Assembly (NCBI GenBank): GCA_002751075.1
Contig: NAOQ01000002.1
Location: 331,888-365,947, forward strand
DNA length: 34,060 nt
DNA from: Ichthyophonus hoferi
Taxonomy: Eukaryota > Opisthokonta > Ichthyosporea > Ichthyophonida > Ichthyophonidae
Direction of reading: 5' to 3'
The notes under the pieces were generated by a model. The model saw only the letters and a program-made list of their open reading frames with translations, was not told the origin of the DNA and did not search any database. The position numbers and the translations under genes were made by a program. Position 1 is the stretch's first letter. Every line of letters starts with the position of its first letter. This document shows positions 22,044 to 34,060 of the stretch, piece by piece.

Positions 22044-25000
22044 GTAAGGGCAAAAGGGTTGACTGATTTACTACGTTCATGTGTATCTATGCAGTTGTAT
22101 ATCACCATTATACATATACATGCATACACACCATTGGAACACATTAAATATCTGAACATGTATATATATTGCCTTTATTCTATGTATTTGTGATTAAATA
22201 ACCTTCCAGGCTCTCTGGTTGAATTGATCTCTCTTTATCACCATAATTTTAGTTAATTGTATACCAATCTCTTATTCTATTGGCAGCCTTTATTAATACT
22301 TTATTTCATACCCTCTCTATATCTTTACATACCATATATTTACACATACATTTAAAATATATTATTTATTTAACAGCCCAGTGGAAGAGCCGGGGAAATG
22401 CTCACTCCAGACGATGGTGCGTGCAATGAAAGGGCTATTGGTTGGCCTCTTTGCTGTCTTTTTTGTTTGCTTGCTTTCTGACCCAGGGCCCATAGTTTAA
22501 CCTTTCTATTTCTCTTAGCGTGTATAAAACCTACATTATTTGCACTTATTGCTATCTACGCACATACACACATTCATATATATAAATACCCAGATACCGA
22601 TGCGTGCGAATAAACCCGTACTTATCAATATGCGTATAGGAACTAAAGCATAAGCCTGCGCTTTAATATATATGACAAGAGAAAACACACGGCGGGTATG
22701 ACTACCTACAAGTACACACCAATTATATTCACTTACACCTTAACAACCGACTATACTAACCCACCGTATCAGATGACATGGATATTGATGACCCAGCGGC
22801 CCGAGCTCAGATTCTACAAATGGTACGATGGTTATATGCTATGCTGTATAATTTCGTTTTCTATAACTTGTATTTGTTCACTACCTATATGATAAATTCC
22901 ACACTCTTATCTCTTTTATTAACCATATCATGAGATCCCACCACTTACAAGCCATTTACCCCTCTCTAGCCCCATCTTTCACTGGTCAATCATAATCCGG
23001 CCCGTTAACACTTGGGCGCATGCATCAATATTACTCATTATCTTTTAGAGTTTCGTTTGGTTATAATCATGATTATAGTCTATATACCTTTATTATAAGG
23101 CAAAGTAACCACACTAAGCCGAGTAATATTAGATAAGTAGGAGATATGTATATGTTTACCTGCCTCTACTCCTCCCCGCCGCCCCACTCTGTCTTTGTTG
23201 CTAAACACATTCTTGTTATGTATATACCTATACAAACAATACTAACTGCTTATACTTCACCCGCTGTGACATAGATCCAGATAGCCCTTCAAAACCCTGA
23301 CGAGCTCCTGTCACAAATTACCCAAGAATATCCTGAAGCTGCGTCTAGTGCTGAGTTTCAGGCGGCCGCAGCTGATTTGCGGGCAGGAAATCCAGAGGCC
23401 ATGCCAAGGTTTGATTTATTGGTTTATGAATTTTAGTGATGGAATTGATTGGGTTTGGTAGGCAGGGGAAGGGTGAAAGCTTGAATAAGAGTATGTATGG
23501 CATATGTTGTATATTATATGTTGTGTAGTATATACTATATGCTGCTTATTATGTTATATGGTATATGTTGTGTTGTGCATGGTTACAGTATATTTCTTGT
23601 GAAGACCAGTGTTCGGTGCACATGCTGCAATATAGTGTATACCCATGCACACCACCTCACACCTACTGTCCTAGGCTTAACAGGCGTATATTTTTGTATA
23701 TCCATCGCGATATACTACTATAGTCTGTGTATAAACACACACGGCCTTATTAGGCTGGCCACTACAAACACACTCTCGCTCACTTCTATGTGCATGGATG
23801 CATGCATTTATATTCATGTGTTTTATCAAATAATCAAAATAGAATGTCGTATATGTCAAAAACAAAAATCACACTTCCACACAGGTACCGATATGTATGC
23901 ATATGAACATATACGTATGCATAATATCTTACTTGTATACGCAATTTAAGTTAAACCCTAATAGAACTTATGTCGCTTTTATCTATATATATATGATGAC
24001 GATCGTGTTTCAGACATACAATATAGTTCAATGCAATACAACACAATATAACATCAGTTAACATGATGTATGGTGATTACAGAATACTAGCCTTGGTAGG
24101 GGGTGAGGATGAAAGGTTTATGGAACTACTAGGAGAAGACGGAGACGATGAGGACGATGACGAGGACGATCATGTAAGGATTGTTGCTATTGTATTGATT
24201 ATACATACGTATATGCCTGCTCTTACTCTACGTTAACAAATAGAACCTCACTGAGCTTGACATATACCTGCCTACCTACATCTACATATACGTGCCCTAT
24301 TTTATATATATTATACATCATCTACCTCTACCCTCTCACTCTTTCACCTCTTCTTATCATGTTTAATCCTCCATTTGCAACCTTCACTGAACCAGGTATT
24401 CACCGAGGATGAGTTGAGGTTAGCGTTAAGCAATGTAATGACTGCCCTGTCAATTAGCCCCTCCCCACCCACCGCACCTGTCTCTAGAGAAACCTTCGCT
24501 GCTTCATTTGAGATGGCGTTTAGTGCTATGACAGCTAGGTTTAATAGCTTGCGGCAGTACATGCAACAAGAGGAGGAAGATATGGTAAGTGTGTGTGGTG
24601 CGTGGGCTTTGTATTTAGGGTTACAATGTTTCTTGTTTGCTTGGGTTTCTGCCTGTGTATTTGTTTTAAGTCAGTGATTAGTATCTCAAGATTTATGGTA
24701 TAGCACAGTATATTATATTGTATTATAGACTAGAATAGAATAGTATAGTGTAGAATAGTATCGTATATAGTATAGTATAGTATAGAGTGTAATATAGTAT
24801 ATAATATAGTATAGTAGAGTATAATATAGTATATAATATAGTATAGTAGGGTGTAACATAGTATATAATATAGTATATAGTATAGTATTGTAGATAGTAT
24901 AATATAGTATAGAGTAACATAGTATAGTAGAGTATAGGGGATAAAGTTGTCAAGGTAGGTTGCAATAGGGAGATAGGATGGCGGACGTTTTTAAAAGATA

Positions 25001-26683
25001 CCATTTATTCCACTGGGTTCGTCTTTATAGCAAAGCGGTTATTGGTTGTGACTGGTGCGTTAACTCTGTCACACCCGGCAATTTGATGTGTATGACATTA
25101 CCCTAATGTGGTTATCTCTCTTATTCCTTTTTATTTTATTTGTATTCATTTCACTTCACCAATGGAAATAATAATTATGTTTTCTTATGGAAATAATTGC
25201 AATTTTACTGCAAATCGCTTCTATGCATACTTCTATTGACTATTGATTAAGAAAGGATGAATATTTTATTATATTTTATTGTAGTATATTGTATTGTATT
25301 ATATTGTATTATACTATACTGTATGGTCCTATACTGTACTGTACTATATCACATTATACTATATTGTACTATACTGTATTGTACTAAATTCCACCTTCCA
25401 GGACCAAGATGGTAATGACACTAACGAACACGCTGGCCAAGACGACGTAGGTTATCTCTTTCTATAGCCAGTATTTGTGGGATAGGGCAGCTGTTTTATT
25501 TATTTTGTAGTCAATTCTAACTATTTGTAAAATTTCTTCTTTTAAAATACATTTCTGCATATTTATGCATTCAATTATTTTTTAAATGAAATACTTTTAT
25601 TTTTATAACTAACCAATGATATCGTATAGGTGGAGATGGAAGATGCCGCCAATGCTAAACCTGCACACATATATGTCACAGCCGAACACCTGAAGGTATG
25701 TTACATTGTAAGATTATATTGCATCTGTCAGTCGCTGCTATTCCTTGAGTGATTCAATAACTGTCATTGCTTTTATATAGCCTTTAACACACACCTACAC
25801 ATACATACATACTTACATACATATATAGCTACATACCCACCTACCTACACCAACACGCACTTATATATATCTGCCGTGTTAAAGTCTTGCAGACATATTA
25901 AATATGTTTTATTGTTTTCTGTAGACTACACCTTGGAGTCTAGATTGCTTACACTTGATTATACTTATCATGTATTTTAATCGTGTATCTATGTTAATTA
26001 TATTGCTGTGTTTTTACAGGCTATGTGTCAAATAAGAGTATGTCTGTATGTCGTATGGTGTTGTAATGGAAGCACAGTCTTATTACTGGTTGGCTTTATA
26101 GGATATCGCTACCTATTGGTTGTGGATGCTGCTATAGCTTTGCTATATTATATTATTATTTTATTTTATTTGATTGCCTATACGTGAGAGACCACATTTA
26201 TGAAAAATATATAGTGTTAGTTATACTACTATATTGCCTTTTTATGCTGATTCTATTGATATAGCCTTTAGTGTTATATTATGTTTTATTGCGTATCTGT
26301 ATTCTATGTGTAAATATATAGAGAGGAAGAGGCATCACTCGCACACTAGTGAGGTTAATGATGGTATGATATTTCATATGTAATTCTATAAGCATGTTAT
26401 GTTTTATTTAATATATTTGCTTTAAATTTTGATATTTAGGATGTATGCATGTGTATAAGTATGTGTAGGTAGGTATACATAGTTACCTATATGTGTATGT
26501 AGGGTTGATTATGATGTATAAACATATAGTTAGGTAGTAGTAAACGATACATAAAGTATTACAATAGAAGATCGGTATAGTGATTGGGTATTAAGAAAAG
26601 ATGACTATAAGACTAACTGGGCAACATCTCCTACACAGGATTGTCTGAAGAAAGCCATGGCGCAATTGGAGAATAACGAATAA
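20648..26683 (+). CDS. ubiquitin-like (UBL) domain protein, possible proteasome shuttle; 12 exons, complete
   Basis: Exons: 20648-20713, 21121-21178, 21901-22043, 22377-22416, 22773-22822, 23275-23408, 24083-24173, 24396-24584, 25402-25446, 25630-25695, 26020-26037, 26639-26683. All are GT..AG, in phase, and give 314 residues plus TAA. Residues 1-71 align with ubiquitin without a gap: MKVTFKVANGQKITLDVE, VSELKNILQEKLNIP, EEQRLISIGQILRDDNLL, SSYNIKENAVVAIV. Ile44 and Val70 of the ubiquitin patch are kept; Leu8 and Lys48 are not, and there is no C-terminal Gly-Gly, so it is a fixed UBL domain. A Pro-rich hinge (PVPPPSQ) follows, then DDDDMDIDD, a helical block with NPDELLSQI and AGNPEAMPRILALVGG that recalls the XPC-binding/STI1 helices of RAD23 and ubiquilin, a GDDEDDDEDD acid run, a second helical block (FTEDELRLALSNVM), and an acidic tail. 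No UBA domain is visible. RAD23/ubiquilin kinship is inference from the UBL and context. Confidence 0.85.
24685..24945. repeat. AGTATAGTATAATATAGTATA repeat
   Basis: A long degenerate (AGTAT)n-type array in the intron between exons 8 and 9 of the UBL gene, giving a tyrosine/leucine-rich chance frame on the minus strand. Confidence 0.8.
25258..25390. repeat. TATTGTATTATACTG repeat
   Basis: Degenerate TATTGTATTATA / ACTGTACTGTA units directly before the polypyrimidine tract and acceptor of exon 9. Confidence 0.7.
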
Positions 26684-28320
26684 GTACAAAGACAAATGAT
26701 TAGACGAAAACGAGGGAAATAGGGCTATCAGTTGATATCTTTGACGACTATGTTAATGATGTCAATAGGCCTTGTCAGTTGTTTAAGAGCCAACAAAAAA
26801 AATTGATTTTAGAATACTGTTAATTGTTACACTCCATACATAGCTCTCATTAGCGAACTGGCTGATGAACATGTTATATATTATAATATAATATATGTAT
26901 ATATCTATGTACATACATATATACAGTGGCTTTTAACTACGCATATTTCCTATACATGGAGTAGTTCGTTATATCTACTTAGTTACCCAATTTTATTTAT
27001 TTTGGTACCAGATAAATAGTGGATATACTCACATTTTTAATGTACTTATATTATCGACCCCTATGTATAATATGATATAGGGCAGATGTTAGTGCTTGAC
27101 TACACAGTGGGAAGTTTTTCGTATTGGATAATTGGCACGATTGCTTATTACTAGCTATAATATGCCGAAAGCCAATGTTATGATTTTTTTCCCTTCAAGG
27201 CCCTATGATATTTAGTATTAAAACTACCCTTAAAGATCCAATGATGCATTTTGTTTTTCTTTCCAATGCCGGCACTCAATGTGACCTTACACTGACTTGG
27301 GCCTAACCTAGAGCATGCTCTACGGTCTCGTTTCTCGTTGGCTACCACTTAACATAACACATCACTACCAGTTTATACCCTATACTAATAGCTTACCATT
27401 CATTTTACTCTCGTTTGCTTTTAGGAATATTTTTTAATATATATTATTATCACTACAGCTCTACATTCTTATTGGCCAAAATGAACTATCAATCAAAAGA
27501 AATAACTATTGTATTTCAATAATGATAAGCAAAGAACTGATATGAGAGTTGGTGCAATAAGGGTTTCTGAAAATCCTTTCAAATCATTTTATTTAAGGCG
27601 CCATGAGGTGTTGCCCATTGGCACACAATAATAACCATAAAAGAAAATTTATCAACACTAGCAATATAGCATTTATATTCCGAAAATCAGCAGCCAACAC
27701 TCCTTGATTGCGTAGTCTCAATTTACATCTAGTTGGACGATAAGCTCATAATAGCTAAAGTAGATATTAAATATCAAACCCATAATATATTTCGTGTTCT
27801 ATGAATCCATACATGTTATGGATTATCGGTTGATAAGTAATCTGAAATATACTATAATCAAACCCAAAGAGATAAGAAATATGTATACGTAATGAATTAT
27901 CCTATACATATTTGCATATGCTATTTATATTCGATTTGACGGAAGATTGTTTGCTGAAGTTTATTACAATTTACAGTGCACTTATATTGGTTCAGAGATA
28001 ATCTATAGCTAGTATATAGGGATACTTATTTGAGTGCTTGGCCTTATTATCAAAAACCACATTCCAGTTAATCAATATACATGCATTGCCAATAACAATA
28101 CTAAGTATACCAACAATGTCTAATTAGTATTACAATCATTGCCATACTGATTTGAGCACCCACACTATATCATATAGAAATGCATTGACATAGTGGAATA
28201 AAAGGGTCACTGTATTTAATGATAATAAAGCGCTTTATTTTATATTAATTGGCGTGTATAATTATAAATAAATAATATAATAAGTTAATATTTAATTTAT
28301 ATTAATTGATAATACCTATA

Positions 28321-28340
28321 TTATATATATATATATATAT
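28321..28340. repeat. (TA)n directly upstream of the 5S fragment
   Basis: About nine TA units, 40 nt before the 5S-like start. Confidence 0.8.
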
Positions 28341-28380
28341 TGAAAAATACATTTATATTTTTAATATATCTTTGTCTGTT

Positions 28381-28448
28381 GGTTACGGCCACACCTAGCA
28401 TAAAACACCCCATCTCGTCCGATCTGGGAAGTTAAACTGCTGTGAGCG
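28381..28448 (+). pseudogene. truncated 5S rRNA copy (5' part only)
   Basis: Begins GGTTACGGCCACACCTAGCA and contains CATCTCGTCCGATCTGGGAA and GTTAAACTGCTGTGAGCG, which match the first ~68 positions of eukaryotic 5S rRNA (helix I strand, loop A, helices II-III, start of loop A promoter box). After 28448 the match stops: the GAGTAGT..GGGTGACC 3' half and the T-run terminator are absent. It could be a retrotransposed or recombined fragment, or the head of a 5S-derived SINE. Confidence 0.85.
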
Positions 28449-29066
28449 TGTCACCAATTACCAATGATCAACACACTGAGATCCAATTGAAAAAAAGAAC
28501 ATAACGACAGACCAAGAGTAGACAGGAAACCTATTACAACGGATGGTGCTGGAAATTTTGAAAGTTGTACCAGAAACATGTTACAAATTTATTAGTAAAA
28601 TCAGTTATATACATCTAATAAAATCATTGAATAGAATTTAGCAATAGTACAGGCAGTAAATGCCAGAATTTGGATGGTAATGTTCACAGAGACAAATGTG
28701 ATTCTCCAAACTCATTGGCCAATGCAGTCATAGACGCAGTAGCTCTAGGATAGTTGCTAGTGAAATATAGTACTTATGTTTTAATATAGAAATAGCAGCG
28801 GTGTATTTAATTAAGATATATTGGGTAAATCCAAATATTGTTAGTTATACTGGTGTCAATTGGAATTACCATTATTATTAAATCTTTCTCCTGTAAACTG
28901 TTTAGGATAATGTATAGCCTAAAACCAAAATGAGACCAACACCTATATACAATATGGTAAAACTAACACCGATTAGTTAAATTCATTCAAATAATTAGTT
29001 ATAGGTGACATGAAATCTCCATCTCTTCATATACATAAACTGAAGGATTCGGCTATAACCTAAGCA

Positions 29067-29076
29067 TTTATTTATT
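29067..29076 (-). promoter_or_regulatory. poly(A) signal candidate for the glycosylase gene
   Basis: Two overlapping AATAAA hexamers on the minus strand lie about 40 nt beyond the TAA at 29115. Confidence 0.5.
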
Positions 29077-29114
29077 TAGTTAGATATTCATTCACACATT
29101 ATGTTAAAACCGAG

Positions 29115-32100
29115 TTAAGATGATGTCAGAGTTCCCTTTAATTTGTCGTCTAAAATCGCCTTAAGATCTAAAAAGAAAGGAAGCTTAGTGGCGCGGGTGG
29201 GATATGCAGCTGTACGTCCACTGGTTGATGGCATCACATATACTGGTGCTTCTGTTCCTATGGCAATATAGGCGGTTACACAATGTTGGTCTGGGTTACA
29301 GATTAAAATTTGTGGAAATATGATTATTACTATGATTATTAGTTTTGCTTTAACTATTGTTATGATTATCACTATTTTTTTGACTGTTAATATTACTATT
29401 ATATTTTACTACTACTATTACTATTACTTTCAGGTTAATAGGCCTTCTGTTTGAGAGGTGTCAAGGTTGTTTTTCAGAACGGAAATTAAACCGAATGAAT
29501 CTTATCAAGTTGGTTACTACCATCACGCTTTATATTTATACAACAACAAGTGGTGCAGTAAAAGAATCCTTGTTGAGCCAGTTCTTATTACACCTGATAC
29601 TATACTAGTCTCTAGTCTTTTAAAATGATATCCTCATGTGGAACAGATAAATGACACAAGGAATGGCAATGTGGAAGGAGGATAGAAGGTAATGTGTGAT
29701 ATAGAATAAAGAGAGTGAATCTAGCTACCAGGAAACAGCTCCTTTTGAAGCCCCAATTCACACTTTTTGCCGCTAAATATCTCGTATATACCTGCACCAC
29801 GTAAAGATTTAAGAACACAGTAATATAAATGTATCATTGTTGTTTTATCATTATTTACCATCATTAGATGTATCATAGTCTTAATTTCAACTAATCAGTC
29901 CTGCACAAAGTATTAGCATATCGTAATTGTTTCATCTCTCTTGTAAATAATACAATCTTTGAGACAAAGTCAGTTATTTCCAACTGTCTTGTTTAAGGTA
30001 TCTTGATCAAGTTGGTTTTATGCTTAATCACCTTTATTCTATTGGGTCATAGCAAAATGCCTAGTCATCAAGCAATATGGAACCCTCTTAAACCCTATGC
30101 AATCAGTTGGTACAAGAAATAAATTAGGGAAGGGAGCAGCAGCAATATACCATTGTATAGTATAGTAATTGTTAAAAAATAATTGAAGGGAAAACTAAAC
30201 GATAAGGGAATTGTAAACTTGAACAAGCGAAAACGTAGGGAAAAGAAAAAACAAGATAAAGGTGCAGAAATAATCCAAGAAAAAGAACAAAAAAAGACAA
30301 ACTTATTATTTTCTAAAATTGTGTACGTATATATTTATGTATGTATATGTATGTGTGTATGTGTGTGGTACGTGTATATGAAAAATAACAAAGCTGAGAG
30401 AAATGTAAAATGTTGGAGAGAATATATGTGGGGAAAATGAAGATATGTGAGAAAATATGCTTATATTCCTCTATAGATCACTGATTCTAAAATGTTATTA
30501 ACACCGTGCACTAATTGGATAACATTATTAACATACTATACTGATTCAATCAGTAAATCACAACGCAACAATTTAATATACCCGTAAGGCTTGGGTTATC
30601 AAAGCAAAATAAATACCTCAGGTCTCCCTTACTAATCATCTATTAGCGCGCGATTACAACTGCTAAATAAACCTGACTGTAACAAAGGTTTGTACAAAAT
30701 AAACAGGATGTGAAATAAATATTGCATAGGTGTGGTAAGAAAATGTATATATACAATCAGAAATATATATGTTTATTGTTGGAACGCTATTGGAAATCAG
30801 ATATATATAACACAGTATATAAATTCCGTGTCTTACAGAAGAAAAGGAACACGCGGTAAGCAACATACCCTTCCCAATAAAGCACACCATCTCTGGTGCG
30901 TAGTAGGCCAATCGTTGTTGTAAATCGATACCACCCTCCTTTATCTCCTTTCTATATACGTTGTCTTTAGCCATTATATTACTTACTTGGCTAAATAAAT
31001 ACTCAAACACTACAACGTGATATCAATTAGCTATAAAAATACCTATGTATATAAGACTGCACACTGTATAGTATTATCTCGAAACTTTATTTGAAACAAT
31101 CAATTATTCAAAATAAAAATGCAGAAGACTTTATACATAGTCAACTACCAAATAACTAATCATATACATAGTATACTACCACTAAACCAGTATATATACA
31201 CATTTAAAGATATCCTTTAACTTACTGAACTCTAAACATAACAAAACACACACACAGCCTCATAATGTATGCATGATATAACACCGAATAAGCATATAGA
31301 ACGACACAAAAATGAAAGTACGTGATATACATATCATTGAGAAATAATACACAAATAGAATGTTTATAAGGATGGGCGTAAAATAACGTTATAGGGAATA
31401 CTGTATAGAAGCATTATATTATAGTAGATTACATAGTAGCATACTTGGAGAGATCGCTTTGAGATCGTGTTGTACGAGGGACAATATTTGTAAAGCCAAA
31501 GCCTAGGGCCGGGCAGCGAGTATCATCTTTATAGGTAAGTCGCGCGGGGACTAGACCACTCTCATATAGCAAGGGCCCTATATATACATGTATATTAGTT
31601 ATGATTGCAATGTGTTTAAGCTGGGTTTTTGACTAATATAGTTCTGAAAAAGAATATAAAATAATAAATAGAATAACATATATGTTTCAACAATCAAATA
31701 ATTATGTTCATTGTTATGATAATGGTGATGAGTATGATGTGATTTATTGACTAGAATTATATATATCCATAATGAGCAACAAAAGGTACGAGTTGCTACT
31801 GTGATATGATTACACATTAATATTGTTATACAAAAGAATATATAATAATAGATAGAACAATATATATATATATTATACAAAATTACTTTATTTCTAACCA
31901 ATAATAGTCTTTTGTTATCAAAACAGTCTAACAAAAAAACAGACTTATTCCGTTCCTACTGATACTTAAATTAATTTTTTAGCAAGGCAACAGACAAGTA
32001 AATAAACGACAGTAGGGACAGTAGACAAATCTAAAACATAAAGTAATTTTTTTCGGACAGCATATGCAATAGTAATAGAAAATACTACTAATATTAAATC

Positions 32101-33391
32101 AATATTCCTGTTAGTATATTATCTACGCTACGACTGTTATCGCTTTTATAAACAGATATATAATAGAATCTAGTAGTATACAGATCATATTACTAATAAA
32201 GATTAACATATTGTTATTTAAAATAAATCTTTCCTGTTCTTATTCGTTTATGTACATATTGAGGGCCTGTATTAGTGTGTATATTTATATTTGCACATAA
32301 ACCAATGCGTGTAATTAGAACCATCCAACCAAAGAATTTGATTGGTAGGACTATCACAGTGGGTATATGAGGTGTAAATTACAACTACAAAAAATAATAT
32401 AAAATAACATAAACTAAAAATAGCATAAGAATGCAAAATAATAGACGGCATAAGATATATATACTGCCATGATATATTAATGATTATGCGAGAGAGGGCA
32501 GGCAATAAATATAAATAATCAAGGTGCGGAGAGAAAAGGGAGGCCCACAGAAATCATTATTGGTCCCTGCATAGTTGTGACCTTCATAAGCACTGGATAG
32601 ACCAGGATTGATTCCTACCTGTAACAAGGTCCTTTAGTTATAAGCTTAATTTATATTCATATGTGGGGATTAGTAGAAAACTTTCATTAAAAAAAAAATA
32701 CCTCGTTATAAATTCGTAATTGAACTTTAATTTTTATAGGTGTATGTTAATAAGTGTATAGATTTATGTATATGCTTATGAATATAAAAAAAATTAAGAG
32801 ATTTAATATAGAACAATTCAATAAAAACATAATTGTAAACCAGATCTTAACAGTAGCGGCCTAAATGGTCACCATAAACTAGTGATCAAATGACTTGTAT
32901 AACGTATGTGATAATCGTCCAACAAAAGGGCATGTCTCCTTGGTGTGACGTTGTAATGACGTATCTCAATCACAGGTACAACCGATCAATCTATATTTTT
33001 ATATTGATCTATAACCATCTTTACTAATTTTAATATACTATTTATCCTCTTATAATGACCTCCTTTCCTAATAATTTACCTGCATTTGATCATCTCTACT
33101 ATGCTATATCATTTCAGAGCAATCATTAGTAAAAAATGCAATAATCTCAAAGATAGTGTCATTAACGCAGTAGAGATGACTAAAAAAATAAACCTAAAAA
33201 CAAAATTATGTCTCAAAAATATCTACCACATTAAACTACTAAAAATGCCCAAGTTAATTGATTTAAAAGAAAAGAGAATAGATAAAATCACCTACAAAGA
33301 CAACAGACAGTCCAGGTTGAAGGATGTCTGGTATTCCTCTCTGTAGAATCTCTTCCACCGCAATACCACCAAACCTATCCCTCTGAAACAT
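29115..33391 (-). CDS. TDG: G/T(U)-mismatch-specific DNA glycosylase, TDG/Mug family; 6 exons, compact
   Basis: Exons in transcript order: 33391-33296, 32618-32549, 31577-31445, 30951-30869, 29791-29729, 29257-29115. All are GT..AG and in phase, giving 195 residues plus TAA. The family removes thymine or uracil (and oxidised methylcytosines in animals) opposite guanine to start base excision repair in the nucleus. Motif A is VVFVGINPGLSSAYEGHNY, with the catalytic-site Asn at residue 36 (human Asn140); NNDFW follows across an intron, then LLYESGL, GFGFTNIVPRTT, LSKKEIKEGG, PEMVCFIGKGIYEIF, LGLQ, and motif B VYVMPSTSGRTAAYP with the intercalation-loop Arg at 163. The order matches human TDG throughout. 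The long N- and C-terminal tails of vertebrate TDG are absent. The ATG at 33391 (MFQRDRFGG) is the chosen start; a TTTCAG just inside it could instead be an acceptor from an exon further right. Confidence 0.92.
29372..29431. repeat. ATT/ACT triplet tract
   Basis: TATTACTATTATA..ACTACTACTATTACTATTAC in the last intron of the glycosylase gene. Confidence 0.7.
31578..32548 (-). other. large intron of the glycosylase gene, no exon seen
   Basis: It lies between exons 2 and 3, which join as T|GG to make the Trp of NNDFW. It contains ATATA-rich sequence and two minus-strand chance frames with no domain. Confidence 0.6.
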
Positions 33392-34022
33392 ACAATCAAT
33401 CTAGTTATTACAATTATACTGACACATTGCACTGCTCTAACTGTTTTAGCCTTTTGTTTTTTATTGATTTTATAAGAACAATTTTAAGCCAAACCACTCA
33501 TCTTCTATATTTATTCTGCTGGTAGCGTCACTATAACCATGATAAGGTCTAAGTGTAAGCTTATACAACACGTTCTGGAACTAAAATTAATACCTAGTGT
33601 ACTATATTACCCTTGTTTTATTTTATTAAATTTGTGGATAAATTAAACTCGTCCTAATAATCATCAAGAGGTAAAGAACAGGTTAAAGCTCTAGTGTGAT
33701 CTGCTTATAGGCTACTTATTTACAACAACATATCTAAGTCTAGATATATGATATATTTAAATTGATGTATATATAAAGATACACCCATTCGCATTTTTAT
33801 GAGTGGAAAATTTATCAATATATAGGCGATTAGTCCTAATTCTTTGCTTGATATAGATATTATATATGATCACCTTTTATAATAAACGTCTCTTTACGTG
33901 TATATTACAGATGTACTTTATGGAAAAAAAAAAAGAAAAAAAACAGAGCATACCTATAGTATGTCAAAAGTACACCTATATACCATGGTGTACTGGGCAA
34001 TTATTACACATGTGTATTATGT

Positions 34023-34060
<38 letters not shown>
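33392..34060. other. region upstream of the glycosylase start, no gene seen
   Basis: AT-rich sequence without a recognisable exon; it includes a purine run near 33925-33945 and ends in (AT)n. It may hold the promoter or an upstream intron of the glycosylase gene. Confidence 0.5.
34027..34060. repeat. (AT)n at the window edge
   Basis: Uninterrupted AT units to the last base. Confidence 0.95.

Larger units (their letters stand above)
26684..29114. other. intergenic region between two convergent genes
   Basis: It lies between the stop codons of the UBL gene and the glycosylase gene. I found no further exon or RNA gene apart from the 5S rRNA fragment. No AATAAA is obvious close behind the UBL stop. 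Confidence 0.65.

Noticed and set aside
26320-26371. Possible UBL-gene exon RKRHHSHTSEVND
   Set aside because: It would shift the last exon out of the DCLKKAMAQLENNE frame; the exons join in phase without it.
33086-33346. Lysine-rich plus-strand open frame
   Set aside because: It overlaps glycosylase exon 1 antisense and has the composition of AT-rich noncoding DNA.
1-34060. tRNA genes
   Set aside because: No GGTTCGANTCC-type B box with a matching A box and acceptor stem was seen on either strand by eye.

Overview
The window is AT-rich nuclear DNA from a eukaryote. It carries three multi-intron protein genes, long introns and intergenic stretches full of A/T-rich simple repeats, a truncated 5S rRNA copy and a small family of interspersed repeats. 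Nothing looks bacterial: coding information is in exons of 18-189 nt bounded by GT..AG, and all but three of the supplied-length open frames are chance frames in repeats or introns. The proteins have animal-like domain makeup (DENN Rab-GEF, TDG-type thymine/uracil DNA glycosylase, UBL protein), which would suit a unicellular relative of animals or another protist with large AT-rich introns, but the lineage cannot be fixed from this sequence. Layout: (1) 130-15291, minus strand: 21 exons of a DENN-domain gene, 613 codons from its start codon to the left edge, with the 3' end outside the window. Every exon junction keeps frame. The order is uDENN, cDENN, a serine/proline-rich linker, a C1-type zinc finger, then the start of dDENN. 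(2) 15292-20647: intergenic space between divergent genes, with three copies of a ~350 bp repeat, two of them inverted to each other. (3) 20648-26683, plus strand: a 12-exon gene for a 314-residue protein with an N-terminal ubiquitin-like domain and helical and acidic middle segments. (4) 26684-29114: intergenic space between convergent genes, holding the 68-nt 5S rRNA 5' fragment. (5) 29115-33391, minus strand: a 6-exon gene for a compact (195-residue) TDG/Mug-family DNA glycosylase. (6) 33392-34060: no gene seen, ending in (AT)n. The assembly has one run of N (12570-13145) inside an intron of the DENN gene, flanked on both sides by (TA)n. The three genes do not form an obvious pathway: one acts in Rab membrane traffic, one in ubiquitin/proteasome delivery, one in base excision repair. 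The point most worth checking is the C1 finger placed between cDENN and dDENN, which is not part of the human DENND1-6 plan as I know it.
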